64,000 bases of DNA from Hysterangium stoloniferum (GCA_015178975.1 WHVD01000003.1:1364001-1428000), one strand, 5' to 3'; positions 11,534 to 23,901 are shown, counted from the first letter of the stretch. Notes: generated by a model not told the origin, from the letters alone. Numbers and translations are program-made.

Positions 11534-14500
11534 TTAATAACCGCTATATGGCTGGTAACCCCACCCCGTAGGTTGTGGCCTCAATGCATCATATTTATCT
11601 GCAATTTTCTTAAAGTGAGATTTCCTCATGACATGCTAAAGAATGACCATACCTGCCGACTGAGGGAGAGATTCATCTGCGAATGTTCCAGATTTCATTT
11701 GAGCGAAAACATTGGCAGGCGAGTGATCTTTCGGAGGCGACATCAAAGGTGCTTGAACGGACTGATTAAATCCCGGTTGTGAAAAGGCTGGATTGAAATT
11801 AGGAGGCTCTGCAAGACAAGACTACCGTCATTACGATATAAAAGAAGTCCAAAGCAAACATACGTGATTGTACACTTCCATATCCACTTGGTGGCATGAA
11901 ATTAGGATTTAATGAGCCGAATCCGCTACCGAATCCGGTAGGTTGTGAATTTATACCAGAGAAAGAATTGGACGTCGTTGCCATTCCTGTAAATCCGGTG
12001 GGCTGAGACATGAGTGGATTCATTGACCCAAAACCAGTCGGGGCTGTCGATAAGAATGGAAGAGATGGTGACTGAAATGCTCCTTGACCTGAAGGCTGAG
12101 ATGAGGACTGTCCAGTGACAGACTGAAATTGTGATGGCTGCATTGGAGGGTTACTGGCTGGCCGCGTGGGCACAAATTGATTGAACCCAGTGGTAGTGGG
12201 AATAAGAGGATTGAGAAGTCCCTGATTGCTCGGAACAGGAGCCAAGGGCCCTCGAGGACCGTTAGTCTGGTACAAACCCGTTTGTTGGTTTTGTAGATGT
12301 TGACCAAGCGGAATGGGTGAAGAACCCACCCCAAGCCCTGCATTGAAACCCTGCGGAGGTGTACTGATTACCTGCGGTGTGCTTGATGCAAACTGTGAAG
12401 GTCTGGCGACAAGTGATGGTGCTGGAACAGACGGTGGCCTCATCTGCCCTATCTTAGCCAGAATGTCGAACTGCGCCGTATCTTGCGGGGGTTGGACAGG
12501 TTGCTCACTTGGTTTCTGTGAAGCTACAGGCGCCGTGGGTGCTGCAGGGGTAGAGACAGCTCTTGGGACAGACTCTGTAACTGGTGGGGGTGGGGGAGGA
12601 GGTGGGGGAGGAGGTGCTATTGGGGACGCCGCAGGTGGTGCCGACGTCGGCCGGATGACCCACGCGTCATCGTCAAATCCTGAAGGTTGAAGAGTATTAG
12701 ACGGTTTGGGTGGATTAACAGCTGGAGAAGCAGTTCTCGCCGCAGTAGCGCCTGGACTGGCAACGAGTGGTGATCCGGTCCTCGAAATCTGTTCAGATGC
12801 AGAAGCAAGCGCACTAACGTCAACATTAACTGGTGGAGCACTTCCACGTGGCTGCGGGCGGCCACGTCGTGGTTGCGCTTTGAGGGTTCCACCTGGACCT
12901 GTGAAAAGGTTAGGTGGACTAGCCAGATTTGCACGATGTGAAGAGGACCCATCCTCTTCTGCCTGTAAAGCTCGTGCCAGTTCCTCATCGCGAGCCATTT
13001 GCGCCTTTTTACCCTCGTCATCGGCCCGGCCTGACGACTTGCCTTTGCGCTGGTCTATAGCTTTAATGACACGAATGATATCGCCCTCTCGTAAGCCTAG
13101 AGATCGTAAAGTGGAATCCTTGATATCTGGTAGAATGGCCTCATCGATTTTGTCGCGTTCAAAGGCCGATGCATAGCGCGTGCAATCGTCGACTTCACAC
13201 CCAGCATTAAGAAAGAATTCAAACCAATCAATAGTGGATGTTTTCTTGAGCGGAGGGGTTGGGCGGGGCGACCGTCGCTGAGTCAACGCGAGAGGAACGT
13301 CGTCGTCATCTTTGGCCCGAAGCCTAGATGTAGGCGGCGCTTGCGACGACAACTTCTTGCCAGTGATGCTTTCAAGATAACGCACGTCGTCTGGCGACAT
13401 CTTCTCGGGTGGCACTTCGATCACAACACCATTGATTTTGTGCAAACGGATTTTGCCCTTGTTAATTCCCAGAAATTCCGCTTCGGTATGCCACTGGCCA
13501 GAGTGGTCCCGCCAGATACGTGTCTTACCTTCGTTAGGAAATTTGGGCACCTCAGTTCGACGACTGTTGGTTCCTTCTTGTTTGTCCGGGATACTACGTC
13601 TGGGCAAAGTAAATAAAGGCAAAGGCGGTTTGCTCAGATGTGAACTTACTTGGCAGCCTCTGCGACCGCACGCTCACGCTCACGGTCTGCATCTTGCCGT
13701 TCCTTCTCCGCTTTGGCTATGGCTTTAGCCTGTCTCTCAGCTTCCTCCCTCTTACGCTCCTTCTCTTTCTCCGCCCTCTCCCGAGCTTGAACTTGAGCAG
13801 CAATCTCTGCAGCAGCACGTTCAGCATTCCTGGCCATCTCTTCCTGGGCTGCACGTTCCTGCTCCTGCTCCTGCTCCTGCTCCTCGACTGTTGTTCCGTT
13901 GACCGCATCCGGTTCGATCGGCCCGCCCAATGACTGCAAGTGGTGAATAACTGCACTATCAAAACCAAAACCAGTGGAACGAACCTCAACATAAGAAGCG
14001 GGCACAACACCTTCCGCCCCATGAACGTTGCGACACTTCCACCACTCCTCACTACTCACTTTATCGAGGATGACAAGCTTCTCGCCCTCGCTTACACTGA
14101 GTTCATCTTCATTGTCAGCTATGAAGTCATATAGTGCCACGGCAGCTTCGCCATCCATTTCGACTTCTTCTTCCCCCGGCTCTGCATCTACTGGTGTCTC
14201 GGGGGCAGGTATGACAGCAGGAACTGCAGCAAAATGCACACTCGCCCCGTTCTTCTTCCCCTTGGGTGTAGATACTGGTACTGATATAGATAGCGGGGAC
14301 AAGGAAGGAGATGTAGGCGGTGGACTTGTTTGTCGGATGGAGGGTTGATCGTGATCTGTTCCATTTGATAGGGACCGTGACGACTCTAACTTACGCACGA
14401 TAGCTTCTGCGACATCTTTAGACCCTACGCTGAAATGTAGGCTGACCGGCATATTTCCCGCTATTTCTAGATGGAGGTGTTTCGATTTCTCGATTTTCAT

Positions 14501-15433
14501 ATCGATGACGTCGGAGGTTTGCCATTTCTGCACCGGTGTCTGTAAATAGGTTACAAAATATGACGAGTATATGAATGTGATAACTAATGACCTTGTCGGA
14601 TTCTGAGGCGAAGAATATGGCACCGTTCCCAACTCCAAGTGTACCTTTTTTCTTTTTGCCTTTCTTATCGACCTCAGAGACTGACCAGGTTTCGATGTTG
14701 TCGGCTTTGGCCTTTCCAGCTGTTGCAGCAACACGATCAGCTGGATCGACATACTCGCTCACTGGGCGAGATGGTGGCTGCAAAATACTCAATTCCAGTG
14801 ACTACATGGGATATGCAACACATACAGAGTCTGGAATGACAATATGAGCTGCATCATTTTCCACAGATGGCCCCTCGCCTGTGTCCTAAAGATAAAAATG
14901 TTGTAAATTGAAATGATTGAGGGATATGTCTTTGACACACCTCTTCGACATAATTACCAGGTACATATCCAACTTTACCGCCGTCTCGTTCAGACTTAAC
15001 TAGGAGCCAATCCTCATCCTGGTCATAAACAGAGAGTACCTCATTCTCTATAACGGACAATTCTCCGGGAGCTGCAGCTTCATAGTCATATATTGCCTTG
15101 ACTAGTGAGCTGGCCACGGCCTTCGTACCGTATGAGATGGGGATGGAACAACCAAAATACTGAAGCATACCTCTTCGAGATAGCTTGCAGGCACTAGTCC
15201 CGAGGGTGCAGTTTCATCCTCCTGTGAGTCGGGTTTGTGCTTGACTTTCCACCACCTAGAGATACAATTGGCAGATAGTCACGAATCAAACGAGCAACGA
15301 CTCACTCGTCATCTGTTTTTTCTACAAGAAATAGAATCTGATCTTCTTTAATCTGTAATTCGTCTTCAGATGTCGGTTCATAGTCATAAAGTGCCTTGAG
15401 AACGGCAATGTACTCTTCCTGTTCGCCGGTCAT
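11534..15433 (-). CDS. SLA1: Sla1-type endocytic actin-patch adaptor
   Basis: Nine exons, complement of 11534-11598, 11653-11808, 11864-13599, 13650-14539, 14592-14777, 14826-14885, 14941-15120, 15171-15255 and 15306-15433, give 1161 residues (yeast Sla1: 1244). The order is SH3-1 (ALYDYEP at the start), SH3-2 (AIYDYEAA..YVPGNYVEE), a PH-like segment, SH3-3 (ALYDFIADNEDELS), a charged coiled-coil stretch rich in Glu/Arg/Ala, SHD1 (TRIWRDHSGQWHTEAEFLG), a SAM-like SHD2 (WFEFFLNAGCEVDDCTRY), a proline run near 12590 and a C-terminal repeat region. The repeats hold LQNQQTG, LMSQPTG, INSQPTG and LIPTTTG, which fit the [LI]xx[QT]xTG site of Ark1/Prk1 kinases. Sla1 links NPFxD cargo, Las17/WASP and Pan1/End3 at cortical actin patches. 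It is divergent from SUP35 with 88 bases between the starts. Confidence 0.93.
12586..12617 (+). repeat. G-rich run encoding the Sla1 polyproline tract
   Basis: Runs of three to five G on the plus strand, separated by single T or A, encode a stretch of eleven prolines in Sla1 on the minus strand. The G-runs could fold as a G-quadruplex in the non-template strand. The proline run is a likely ligand for SH3 domains or profilin. Confidence 0.6.
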
Positions 15434-15521
15434 GTCCAGCAAGGTGTGGACGCCTGTTGGTGCCTTGTGCGGCACCGCAATCTCTGGTGCAAAATCTGAT
15501 TTTTCACGAACGCTAACCAGG
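15434..15521. promoter_or_regulatory. Shared SLA1/SUP35 divergent promoter region
   Basis: Only 88 bases separate the divergent start codons of SLA1 and SUP35. No clear TATA box is visible. Either transcription starts inside the neighbouring gene's 5' region or both 5' UTRs are very short. Confidence 0.5.
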
Positions 15522-17529
15522 ATGAGCAAACTAAATGTCAATGCCTTCGCGTTTGTACCAGGTCGAGGATTTGTACCTCCATCTCAGCAGCAATCATCAC
15601 CGCCATCGGACACTGTATCGCAGCCTTTGCAGCCCATTGAGCGTCCAGAAAGAACTGAGCCCCCCAAACCTGCACCCACTATTTCAATTAACATAGGTGG
15701 TTCAAAACCCTCTCAATCTGCGGCAGAAATCCCGCCAGAACCAATGACAACGAAACCCGAACCCAAAGAGGCTCCCCCCGCCTCAACCCTCCCCAAACCC
15801 CCTACTCCGCCTTCGAAAGCTTCGCCTGCTCCTTCAACTACCACATCAGCTACCGCACCTGTTGTAAAGTCATACAACTTTACCAGCGAAAAAGCCAAGA
15901 CAGATACGGATGCGATTGTGCAGGAAGTGCACAAGACTGTCGACTCGGAGACCATTGGTGATCTGTTCGGCAAGCAACATCTTAACATCGTGTTCGTTGG
16001 TCATGTTGATGCGGGAAAATCTACAATGGGCGGGAATCTCCTTTATGTCACTGGTATGGTTGACAAGCGTACCATGGAAAAATATGAAAAAGAGGCAAAA
16101 GAGGCGGGCCGTGAAAGCTGGTATCTAAGCTGGGCTCTTGATTCTACCCCTCAGGAACGAAGCAAGGTTTATCACCCGTTTTTTCTTCTTTTACGCAGCT
16201 GATATGTTTTTCAGGGAAAGACTGTCGAAGTTGGTCGCGCATACTTCGAAACACCTGCACGGAAGTACACAATTCTAGATGCCCCAGGCCATAAAACCTT
16301 CGTGCCCTCTATGATTAGCGGTGCCGCTCAAGCCGACGTTGCTCTCCTGGTTATTTCTGCTCGCAAAGGCGAGTTCGAGACCGGGTTTGAAAAAGGTGGT
16401 CAAACACGTGAACACATCATGCTGGTGAAGACAGCCGGTGTTTCCAAGATCGTTGTTGTCATCAACAAAATGGATGAGTCTACGGTCAATTGGAACAAAG
16501 CACGTTTTGATGAAATCAAAGAAAGATTAATTCCTTTTATCCGAGCTGCTGGGTTTAATCTCAAGACCGACGTTGATTTCATCCCAGTCTCAGCGTTCAC
16601 TGGTATTAATTTGAAGGATCGTGCCACTAAGGAACAGTGTCCTTGGTGGAAGTAAGTGTTTTTCATTGTATCCCTGCATGTATAGTGATACATTCCCAAT
16701 AGTGGTCCCTCACTGCTTGACTTGCTAGACACTTTGCCAATGGTTGACCGACAAGTCAATGGCCCACTTATGATACCAATTTCCGAGAAATACAAGGACA
16801 TGGGAACTATCGTCGTGGGCAAAATAGAATGTGGTCGTCTGCATAAGGGTGACACTCTTGTTCTGATGCCGAATCATACCCATGTGGAAGTCAGTGCCAT
16901 ATACAACGAACTTGAAGCAGAGTTACCAGCGGCGCAATGTGGTGACAATGTCCGTATCCGTATCCGTGGTATTGATGACGAAGATATCAGCCCTGGGTTT
17001 GTTTTAACAAGCCCAAACAACCCAGTGAGGGCTGTAAGACAGTTTGAGGCTCAGCTGGCCATTCTCGATCACAAGAACATCATATGTGCAGGTTATGGCG
17101 CTGTGATGCATGTCCACACATTATCGGAAGAGGTTACGCTTGCTGTATGGCCACCGTCTTCACACTATTATCTTAAACTAATGATTATTCCTTTCATAGG
17201 CCCTGATTAGTTATTTCGACAAGAAAACTGGACGACGTTCAAAGAAACCGCCTCAATTTGCCAAAAAGGGGCAAAAGATTGTAGCTCTCATTGAAGCAAC
17301 CGCACCCGTTTGTGTAGAGCGTTTTGCCGATTATCCCCAATTGGGCCGGTTCACTCTTCGGGATGAAGGGAAGACTGTTGCTATCGGGAAGGTTTGTCTC
17401 ATGAAGCTATATGTCCTCTTTCTTTCTAACACGAACTTTTAGATTACCAAACTAGTAGAAACGGCCAATGATGTAACAAAGATTTTGGCAAGCAACTCGG
17501 CCTTGGGCATATTACCTACGGCATCTTAA
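15522..17529 (+). CDS. SUP35: Translation termination factor eRF3 (Sup35)
   Basis: Exons 15522-16166, 16215-16651, 16703-17144, 17200-17391 and 17443-17529 give 600 residues. The C-terminal EF1A-like part has G1 GHVDAGKST (about 161-169), DAPGH, NKMDE and SARKGEFETGFE, followed by two beta-barrel domains; GKESWYLSWALD-like spacing and CPWWNGPSLL mark eRF3 rather than Hbs1. With eRF1 it drives peptide release in a GTP-dependent step. The N-terminus of about 150 residues is rich in Pro, Ser, Thr and Lys. It starts MSKLNVNAFAFVPGRGF, which resembles the PAM2 motif that binds poly(A)-binding protein. No long Gln/Asn-rich prion domain like that of budding yeast is present. The ATG follows directly after a CAG. 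Confidence 0.95.
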
Positions 17530-18249
17530 GTATTGGACTGTTTTTGTAGAAGCTTACTGAGATGACCATAAAACTTCTCACGTGTATGGAGATCCAGATG
17601 TACCGTGTTTGTGTGGCGACAAATTGCGATAAGATTACTGTGATGATCTATGATCTATGATCTTACCGATCTTGTGTGACACATGTTTAGTGAGATCCGA
17701 GTGTCCGGCCTCCTCGACCACCGTCGACCCGGTTGGGGTCATCGGGTCCGAAGATGCCCACATATCGGCCTACAGGCCGGCGCCGAAACTTGTTTCTAAT
17801 TGGAGCTGGGCCCTACATTCTTGACTGTTTCTTGTAGGACTAGATTTTGGTTAAAGGGATACTCAGCGTGGTCGCCAATCTCCATCTTGACTTGTCGACG
17901 GTTGGTCAAGGGACTCCTGGACGAGTAGACTCAGACGAGTTGTTAAACGATCAACTTTGAATGTTTTTGGTCAAAAGTAATATTAACGACTGCGGATACC
18001 AGAACTCCGGATATCATATACCAGTCTTCACGTTTGGATTATTTGTACTATAAATCACCTTATCCCAGATCCGAATACTCTCCATATCCAGGTTTATATC
18101 TGAGATTATCTTGAATTATTCAATAATAAGCATAAGAAGACCTCTGAACAATTCGGCTAAGGCAGAGATCATTCAAGTCATCATGGAGGGTAACATTGTC
18201 TGTATATACGATAAAAAAGGCAGACTGGTATGCTTCCTGTGACGATGGG
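17530..18249. other. Intergenic stretch without a gene
   Basis: This lies between the SUP35 and MOB1 stop codons, which are convergent. I see no coding frame with splice support. Around 17640-17665 a short tandem ATGATCT-type repeat occurs about three times. The rest looks like unique sequence that holds both 3' UTRs. Confidence 0.5.
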
Positions 18250-19339
18250 TCATTTGGCTTTATCTTCGGCGAGGATGGCTTCGTTCAGTTCGTCCAGTGG
18301 CGCAAGTTCTTTTTTGTCAACAAGATCAAACTAATAAATAATCACATTAGCAGATGCGCTTGATCCTATCCAATGCATCGATGACTAACTTCGTTGATGA
18401 AAAGAAAAAAATGCCGGTAACTTGTATTTAAGTGTGCTGGTGATAGATAACATGAATTAAATCTTTTCGCGATAGGATTTAATCAATACCTTCAATCCCA
18501 AGAGCACAAATGTGGTCAAAGTGATTGCTGTATAAATGGGCGTAAACGCGGAAAAGTCGCCGTACAATTGTGCGGACGGTGTCGCGGAAGTTTCGGGGAA
18601 ATGGAACGCCTGGGAAAAATCAGTTCTGAGCAGATCACGATGGTGAATCTTACACACCTATCTTATTTGGAAAATCAGCCTCATCATCCAAAATTGACTG
18701 TGCCCAGTTCATGAGTGCATCAACATAATCCGGTGCCGCAAGTTTAGTGAGACGTTTGTATTTGACACCATCTTCCCAAAGATACTCAAAACTATAGGGT
18801 GCAAAATGAACTGAATAAAAATTGTGATATTAAGGACAACCAACCGAGGCCCGGCAGACATTATTGGGCACTAGATTCAAAGATTGACCGAAACATTCTG
18901 TAAATCAGGATAGCTCTCACCTCCTCACGAGTACAAAATTCGGTTATGGTGCCATATAACATGTTCAAATGATTAAAGAAATCCACCGCTATCTATTACG
19001 TGAAGGAGAGATTCCAACGGAAAGAGTGACATTTGGTCCTCACTGTGTACCGCAAGCCATTCATTCAAGTCTTCACCATCAGGTAGCTGCACTGCCAGTC
19101 GAAGATTGCCAGATCCCTGATAGTCAATGAGAAAACTTCAAAACAGTGCTACTCGACGCGTGAAAATCTCCGTACATACCAACGTAGCCTCAGCGTACTT
19201 TCTTAATTGGTATTGTTTAGTGCCTTCAGGAATATCCTTCCTCGGTTTAAAAGTTCGCGTCTTTCCACTATCCAATGTATCATTAACCTTTGTTGGCGAA
19301 ACAGATATCAGCTACTCACAGCCCAAAAAAAGTGGACAT
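18250..19339 (-). CDS. MOB1: Mob1-type kinase activator
   Basis: Exons, complement of 18250-18330, 18390-18436, 18490-18609, 18658-18791, 18845-18870, 18921-18988, 19044-19116 and 19180-19287, give 218 residues in frame. They match the Mob1/phocein family: TFKPRKDIPEGTKQYQL, LPDGEDLNEWLAVHTVDFFN, LYGTITEFC, CPIMSAGPRFEYLWEDG, FPRNFRDTVRTIVRRLFRVYAHLY, HFDHICALG and HLNTSYRHFFLF. Mob1 binds and activates NDR/LATS kinases (Dbf2/Sid2) in mitotic exit and septation; the Cys/His zinc ligands are present. The first coding exon is not settled. ATG at 19339 gives MSTFFG, a good Mob1 start, but its GT donor is out of phase with the next exon at 19287. The true start may be a different small exon. Confidence 0.88.
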
Positions 19340-19754
19340 TATTATTGCTGGTTGTAGACAAGGTCCAACATGTGACCTGTTTCGGCAACGCAACGCCACC
19401 GTTTCGGCTCTGTCACAGCTTTTCCCGTACACTTTATAGCTAGCTCACTTAACCTTGAGCCATCACTCATTATTCACCCATATTCCCATTGATCCTTTTG
19501 TTGAATCAACGCTTTGAGGATCATCGATACCAACCAGCTTTCAGCTAATTATCTTGTTTACGCAGCTCATTCGCGTCTGCCGTACTCGTTATGTCCCACG
19601 CTATGTCATCCCCCAATTCCCACGATCACGCGACTATTGGATTAATCATCCAGATCATTTCGGCTAACATGGTGATGTCAAGTCTAACAATGTATTTCCC
19701 AAGTTTATAATAAAGCCTGCACCTCGACTTCTTGTAGATTATCTGAACATTATT
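19340..19754. other. MOB1/HSP31 divergent spacer
   Basis: About 415 bases lie between the tentative MOB1 start and the HSP31 start. No coding frame is convincing. It should hold both promoters and possibly an unresolved MOB1 first exon. Confidence 0.45.
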
Positions 19755-20821
19755 ATGCCACGCGTACTCTTCGTATACACTTCTACTTCAAAGACCTTGA
19801 CCGGTTCGCCCACGGTGTGTATAGCTAGCATCCCCATCCGCTATTCAAGCTAATATCCTATACTTAGGGTTGGTACCTCCCCGAAGGTGCTCGATTCTGC
19901 ACTCCTTCCATCTAATTCGACTGACTCTTTTACAACCTTAGCTGCCCACCCATATTACGTGCTTGCTCCACATGCTGATATTGACTTTGGTAGGATCAGT
20001 TCATAATTGTAGTCCATATTGAATTTCATTCTTACATTCATTATAGCCTCTCCTGCTGGCCCTAATCCGCCGGTCGATGAATACTCAGTCCAGGTATGAC
20101 AATATATTTTGTTGGCAAGAAGACGACATTTACCCGTATCTACAGACGTTCAAAGACGACCAGGAGTGTGTTAAATTCCTACAAGATGCAACTGTGATAT
20201 CCATGTTCAAGAATGCAAAGAAATTGGCAGATGTAAAAGCCGATGACTACGATGCCATTTTTTATGTAGGCGGTCATGGACCTGTTCTTGATCTTGCTGG
20301 CGATCCTACCAACATTGAGTTGGTAAATCAAGTGAGTAAAGCCATTATTGACACGCCCTTCCGGCCAACTTTATACTTTACAGTTCTGGGCTGCCGGAAA
20401 AATCACTTCTGCCGTATGCCATGGGCCAGCGTGAGGCTCTTTTACATTGGGCATCCAATTTACCTTGAAGCTCACGCACTTAATATTTAGTGCACTGGTA
20501 GGAGGGACGGATACCTCTGGAAAATCAATATTTTCGGGTCGCAAAGTTACTGGTTTCTCCAACACGGAGGAGGAAATAATCGACAAAGTCAAGGACATTC
20601 CCTTCCTGTTGGAGGACATGATTAAGACGCTTGGTGGTTCCTATGAAAAGGCCGCTGAGCCTTGGGGAGTATGCCCTTTGATTGATAAACACATGGAATA
20701 CAAAGACTGATATGTTTTGTTGTAGGCCAAAGTAGTCGTTGATGGAAAATTGATTACTGGTCAAAATCCTGCCTCGGCAAGCTCTGTCGGACAGGCTATT
20801 CTCCAGTCTCTAAAGGCATGA
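19755..20821 (+). CDS. HSP31: DJ-1/PfpI family protein, Hsp31-like (putative glyoxalase III)
   Basis: Exons 19755-19814, 19868-19886, 19942-19989, 20047-20093, 20146-20331, 20384-20430, 20491-20668 and 20726-20821 give 226 residues. The fold markers of the class I glutamine-amidotransferase-like family are present: GWYLPE near the start (Glu of the triad), YDAIFYVGGHGP and the nucleophile elbow SAVCHGPA with the catalytic Cys. The C-terminal LITGQNPASASS block is typical of Hsp31-like members. Hsp31 proteins turn methylglyoxal into lactate without glutathione and act as stress chaperones. Length fits the family (about 230). The second exon is only 19 bases. The family call is firm, the exact substrate is inferred. 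Confidence 0.9.
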
Positions 20822-21154
20822 AACTGGGCCGCATGACTAGCAAAATAAATACTTATATACACTGTAAATGGCGCCTGCTGTGCTTCTAAACCTTTTCGTT
20901 AGCTTTGATTCCATGCCACTGGACAATTAAGAACTTGACATCACAAATAACTGGTATTCTGGGACATATAGATGAAAGCCAGGTATTAATAGTATTTAGA
21001 TGTCACGTGAATGGGCGCTTGCGCATCCACACCTGTCTCTCATCCTTATTCGCGACTGGGGTTCGGATTCTTCGTTATCCTTTCAAACCCCAGAGGTTTT
21101 GTTTCCGGACGTCTCTCACTGTTTAGAGATCCAGTGTGCACACTAGCCGCTGCG
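20822..21154. other. HSP31/NEM1 intergenic spacer
   Basis: The frame of the next gene stays open back to 21011, but the residues before 21155 do not resemble the family, so this stretch is taken as promoter and 5' UTR. Nothing else is seen. Confidence 0.4.
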
Positions 21155-22718
21155 ATGAACTCGCTTGCCTATCTATCTCGTCAGTTCGATGTCCTTGCCT
21201 CCGCTCGCACTCCACCTTCCACACCGACTAGTGAGAAGACTAATGTTTTCTCCCCCACCAAGAGCGATTCCAGAAGTACCATTGAGCATAATTTAAAGCG
21301 CACCCAGACTTGGAATAAACTATTCACAGAATCATCCAACTTATCCGAGGGAACACTATCCACTAAACGATCTTTTTCTCTTCCTGCGTTTACTGCACCC
21401 CTCTTAAATGACCTTAACTCGTCTGGACCAATTTCATCTTCTGTTTCAAAGGAGGGCAAAAGCAGTCGAAGGTATCAACGCCTACGACGCTTTTATTTCG
21501 TTCGAACGTTAGTCCTCATATGGAACGCCGTTTGTGAAGCGTGGATTAACGTAGTTAATGGTCGTATTCGTTCAACCAGGGACGAAAAGCGGAAGTTGGG
21601 GGTGGATAGCGATGCTGAGGACGCGATTTCTGCCGAGGAGAAGGACAGCGAGGAATCCGATGAGATCGATCCCATTGTTACCAGAACGTTGAGAAAGCCA
21701 CTAGCCGATTCTAGAGATCATGCTCAATCTGACCACATGTTAGAAGATTCATATACATTCACATCAGGAACATCGTCTTCCGCATTGCATTCGTCTCAGT
21801 TATTTCTCATACCTTCCCCTGCATACCCTAAATCGCAAGAGCCTTTACCTGCCGTTCACTCGAAGTCGTCAAACCTTCTCCCAAATCCGTTTTCCACTTC
21901 CTTACTTACACAATCACCTTCGCAGCCAAGTCCAAGCCGTCCCTCCTCTCCGACATCCACCCCCTCAATATCTCCTCGTAAAACGCCGTTCCATTTCCCA
22001 AAAACACTTGTTTTAGACTTGGATGAAACATTGATACACTCCACATCGAGGCCCCTAATTGGTCATGGTACAGGCGGTACAGGTTTATTAGGTTTGGGTG
22101 GTCGTCGCAATAAAGGTGCTGGTCACATGGTAGAGGTCGTTTTAGGCGGCCGGAGTACTCTTTATCATGTATACAAACGGCCTTTTGTTGACTACTTTTT
22201 GAGGAAGGTGAGACATCTTCAATGTCTGGATTGCCTCTTCCTGCTCACTTGAATTGCAGGTGTCGAGTTGGTATACATTGGTGATATTTACTGCATCAAT
22301 GCAAGAATACGCGGACCCCGTGATAGATTGGTTAGATGCAGGACGTGGTATTTTGGGACGCAGGTTCTTTCGGGAGGTATGTATCTTATATTTCATAAGA
22401 CCTGTTATTGAACGCATTCAGTCCTGCACCCAGCTACCCACTGGATCTTATACCAAGGACCTGTCCCTTGTAGAGGCGGATTTGTCACGTGTTTGTTTAG
22501 TTGACAATTCCCCCATTAGCTATAACGTCAATCAAGGTCGGAACTGTTCCACTGTTTGCCCTTTCAACAAGCTAATCTAACCAATAGCAAACGGAATTCC
22601 CATTGAAGGATGGACCCATGATATGTCGGATGAAGCACTTCTAGATCTTCTTCCTGTTCTCGATTCATTACGATTCACCAGTGATGTTCGGAGAGTCCTA
22701 GGGATGCGTGGATTTTGA
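21155..22718 (+). CDS. NEM1: Nem1-like membrane-bound phosphatase (CTDNEP1/Dullard family)
   Basis: Exons 21155-22207, 22260-22376, 22422-22536 and 22588-22718 give 471 residues. The N-terminal half is Ser/Thr-rich with one hydrophobic segment ([18 protein letters not shown], about 110-130). The C-terminal NIF/FCP1-like catalytic domain begins [14 protein letters not shown], with the DxDxT nucleophile at about residue 288, and continues [36 protein letters not shown] and VDNSP. With Spo7, Nem1 dephosphorylates the lipin Pah1 at the nuclear envelope and ER and so controls phospholipid and storage-lipid synthesis. An upstream in-frame ATG at 21011 would add 48 unrelated residues and is less likely. 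The gene is convergent with SNF7. Confidence 0.9.
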
Positions 22719-23019
22719 TTTCAGTATGACACTTTCACTATGGGGACATAAACTTATTGGGTTATCAACAAATATGTCAATTTGAAGCTTGCTCCTATCG
22801 AATTCTGTAGCAATATCCACTTTATTATAATGCTATTTCTTGATGTATTATGTTTCTGCACTCTTAAGAGTAGGAATAAATATAAAGCGTACAATCATAT
22901 TTCTATGATGAGGGGTTCCATTACTAACGTGACAAAAGATAAGCAGCAATGATTGTGATGCAGGATAGTACGTGGCACAGATGATAGACTTGATGAAAGG
23001 AGAGAAATCGTCAGATATA

Positions 23020-23901
23020 TCACATCGCCAACGCAGCTTGCAATTCTTTGAGCTGCGCTTCCTCCTGGTCTTCCTCTTCCGGTATAGCTACAATTCATCA
23101 GCAAAAATAATAGGATTCAATTTAAAATGTGACTCACCCTCTGGTGGAGCTTTGCCTGCCGGACTGTGCACTGGGACATGGCCGGCCGCTGCTAAAGTAG
23201 ATGTGAGGACTTCTGCCTCGAGGCCCGCTAGTTCCTGTTTCAAATCATCCTGTGTACTTCGATTAGCATAGAAACTGACATCTATTGACGACTGATACTT
23301 ACCTCGTCTATCTCCATGCCGTTAGCCATGGGATTCGATATAGCATCAGAGATCTCATTCGCAATCTGACGTTGCTCATTAATTGCCTCCATGGTAGTGT
23401 CGACCTTATCAATGGTTCTGATATGATAAAAAGAAAACGTCAATAATATAATTCTACCATATACGCCATAACCTGAGAAACTTACAAGTTGCCATGGATA
23501 GCCTTCAGAGCATCTGAACCCTTCTTCATGGCTTGCATGGTTTCCGCATTCAGGTTAGCTGACTCGATGGTATTCATTTGCGTTTCCAGTTGAAATCGCT
23601 GCCCCGATATCTTATCCATCTGCTCCTCATGTGCTTTCTTCCGTCGCAATGCAGCCATCGCCACTGGGACACGATCAGCATTCCAGCTACCAAAACGCAC
23701 GAGGCGAATCTTTCTTCATAACTCACCAGCTTTATTGTTTACAGAATTATGTCTCGCCTTCGCTGTTTCCTCATCAATCTTCTTCTTCAGATATTCCTCC
23801 TTCTTCTCTAGCATGCTTAGCTGCTGTCTTAGGGTAACTATGGCATCGCGAGTTGCAGTCTTCGTGTCTCGACGCCCTGTAATTAAACTGAACCACGACA
23901 T
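23020..23901 (-). CDS. SNF7: ESCRT-III subunit Snf7 (Vps32/CHMP4)
   Basis: Exons, complement of 23020-23087, 23138-23249, 23303-23417, 23486-23663 and 23727-23901, give 215 residues, close to the family length (about 220-240). The basic N-terminal helix (KTATRDAIVTLRQQLSMLEKK) is followed by ALRRKKAHEEQMDKI and an acidic C-terminal half containing TIDKVDTTMEAINEQ. The last helix, EEEDQEAQLKELQAALAM, fits the MIM1/Alix-binding end. Snf7 is the main filament-forming ESCRT-III protein at endosomes and acts in multivesicular body sorting and membrane scission. An ATG 12 bases upstream (MGND) is in frame; the MSWF start agrees better with other Snf7 proteins. Confidence 0.93.

Noticed and set aside
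12313-13176. Plus-strand frames rich in Gly/Thr opposite SLA1
   Set aside because: Mirror frames of the Pro/Ser-rich SLA1 exon; the minus-strand model has clear SHD1 and SAM domains.
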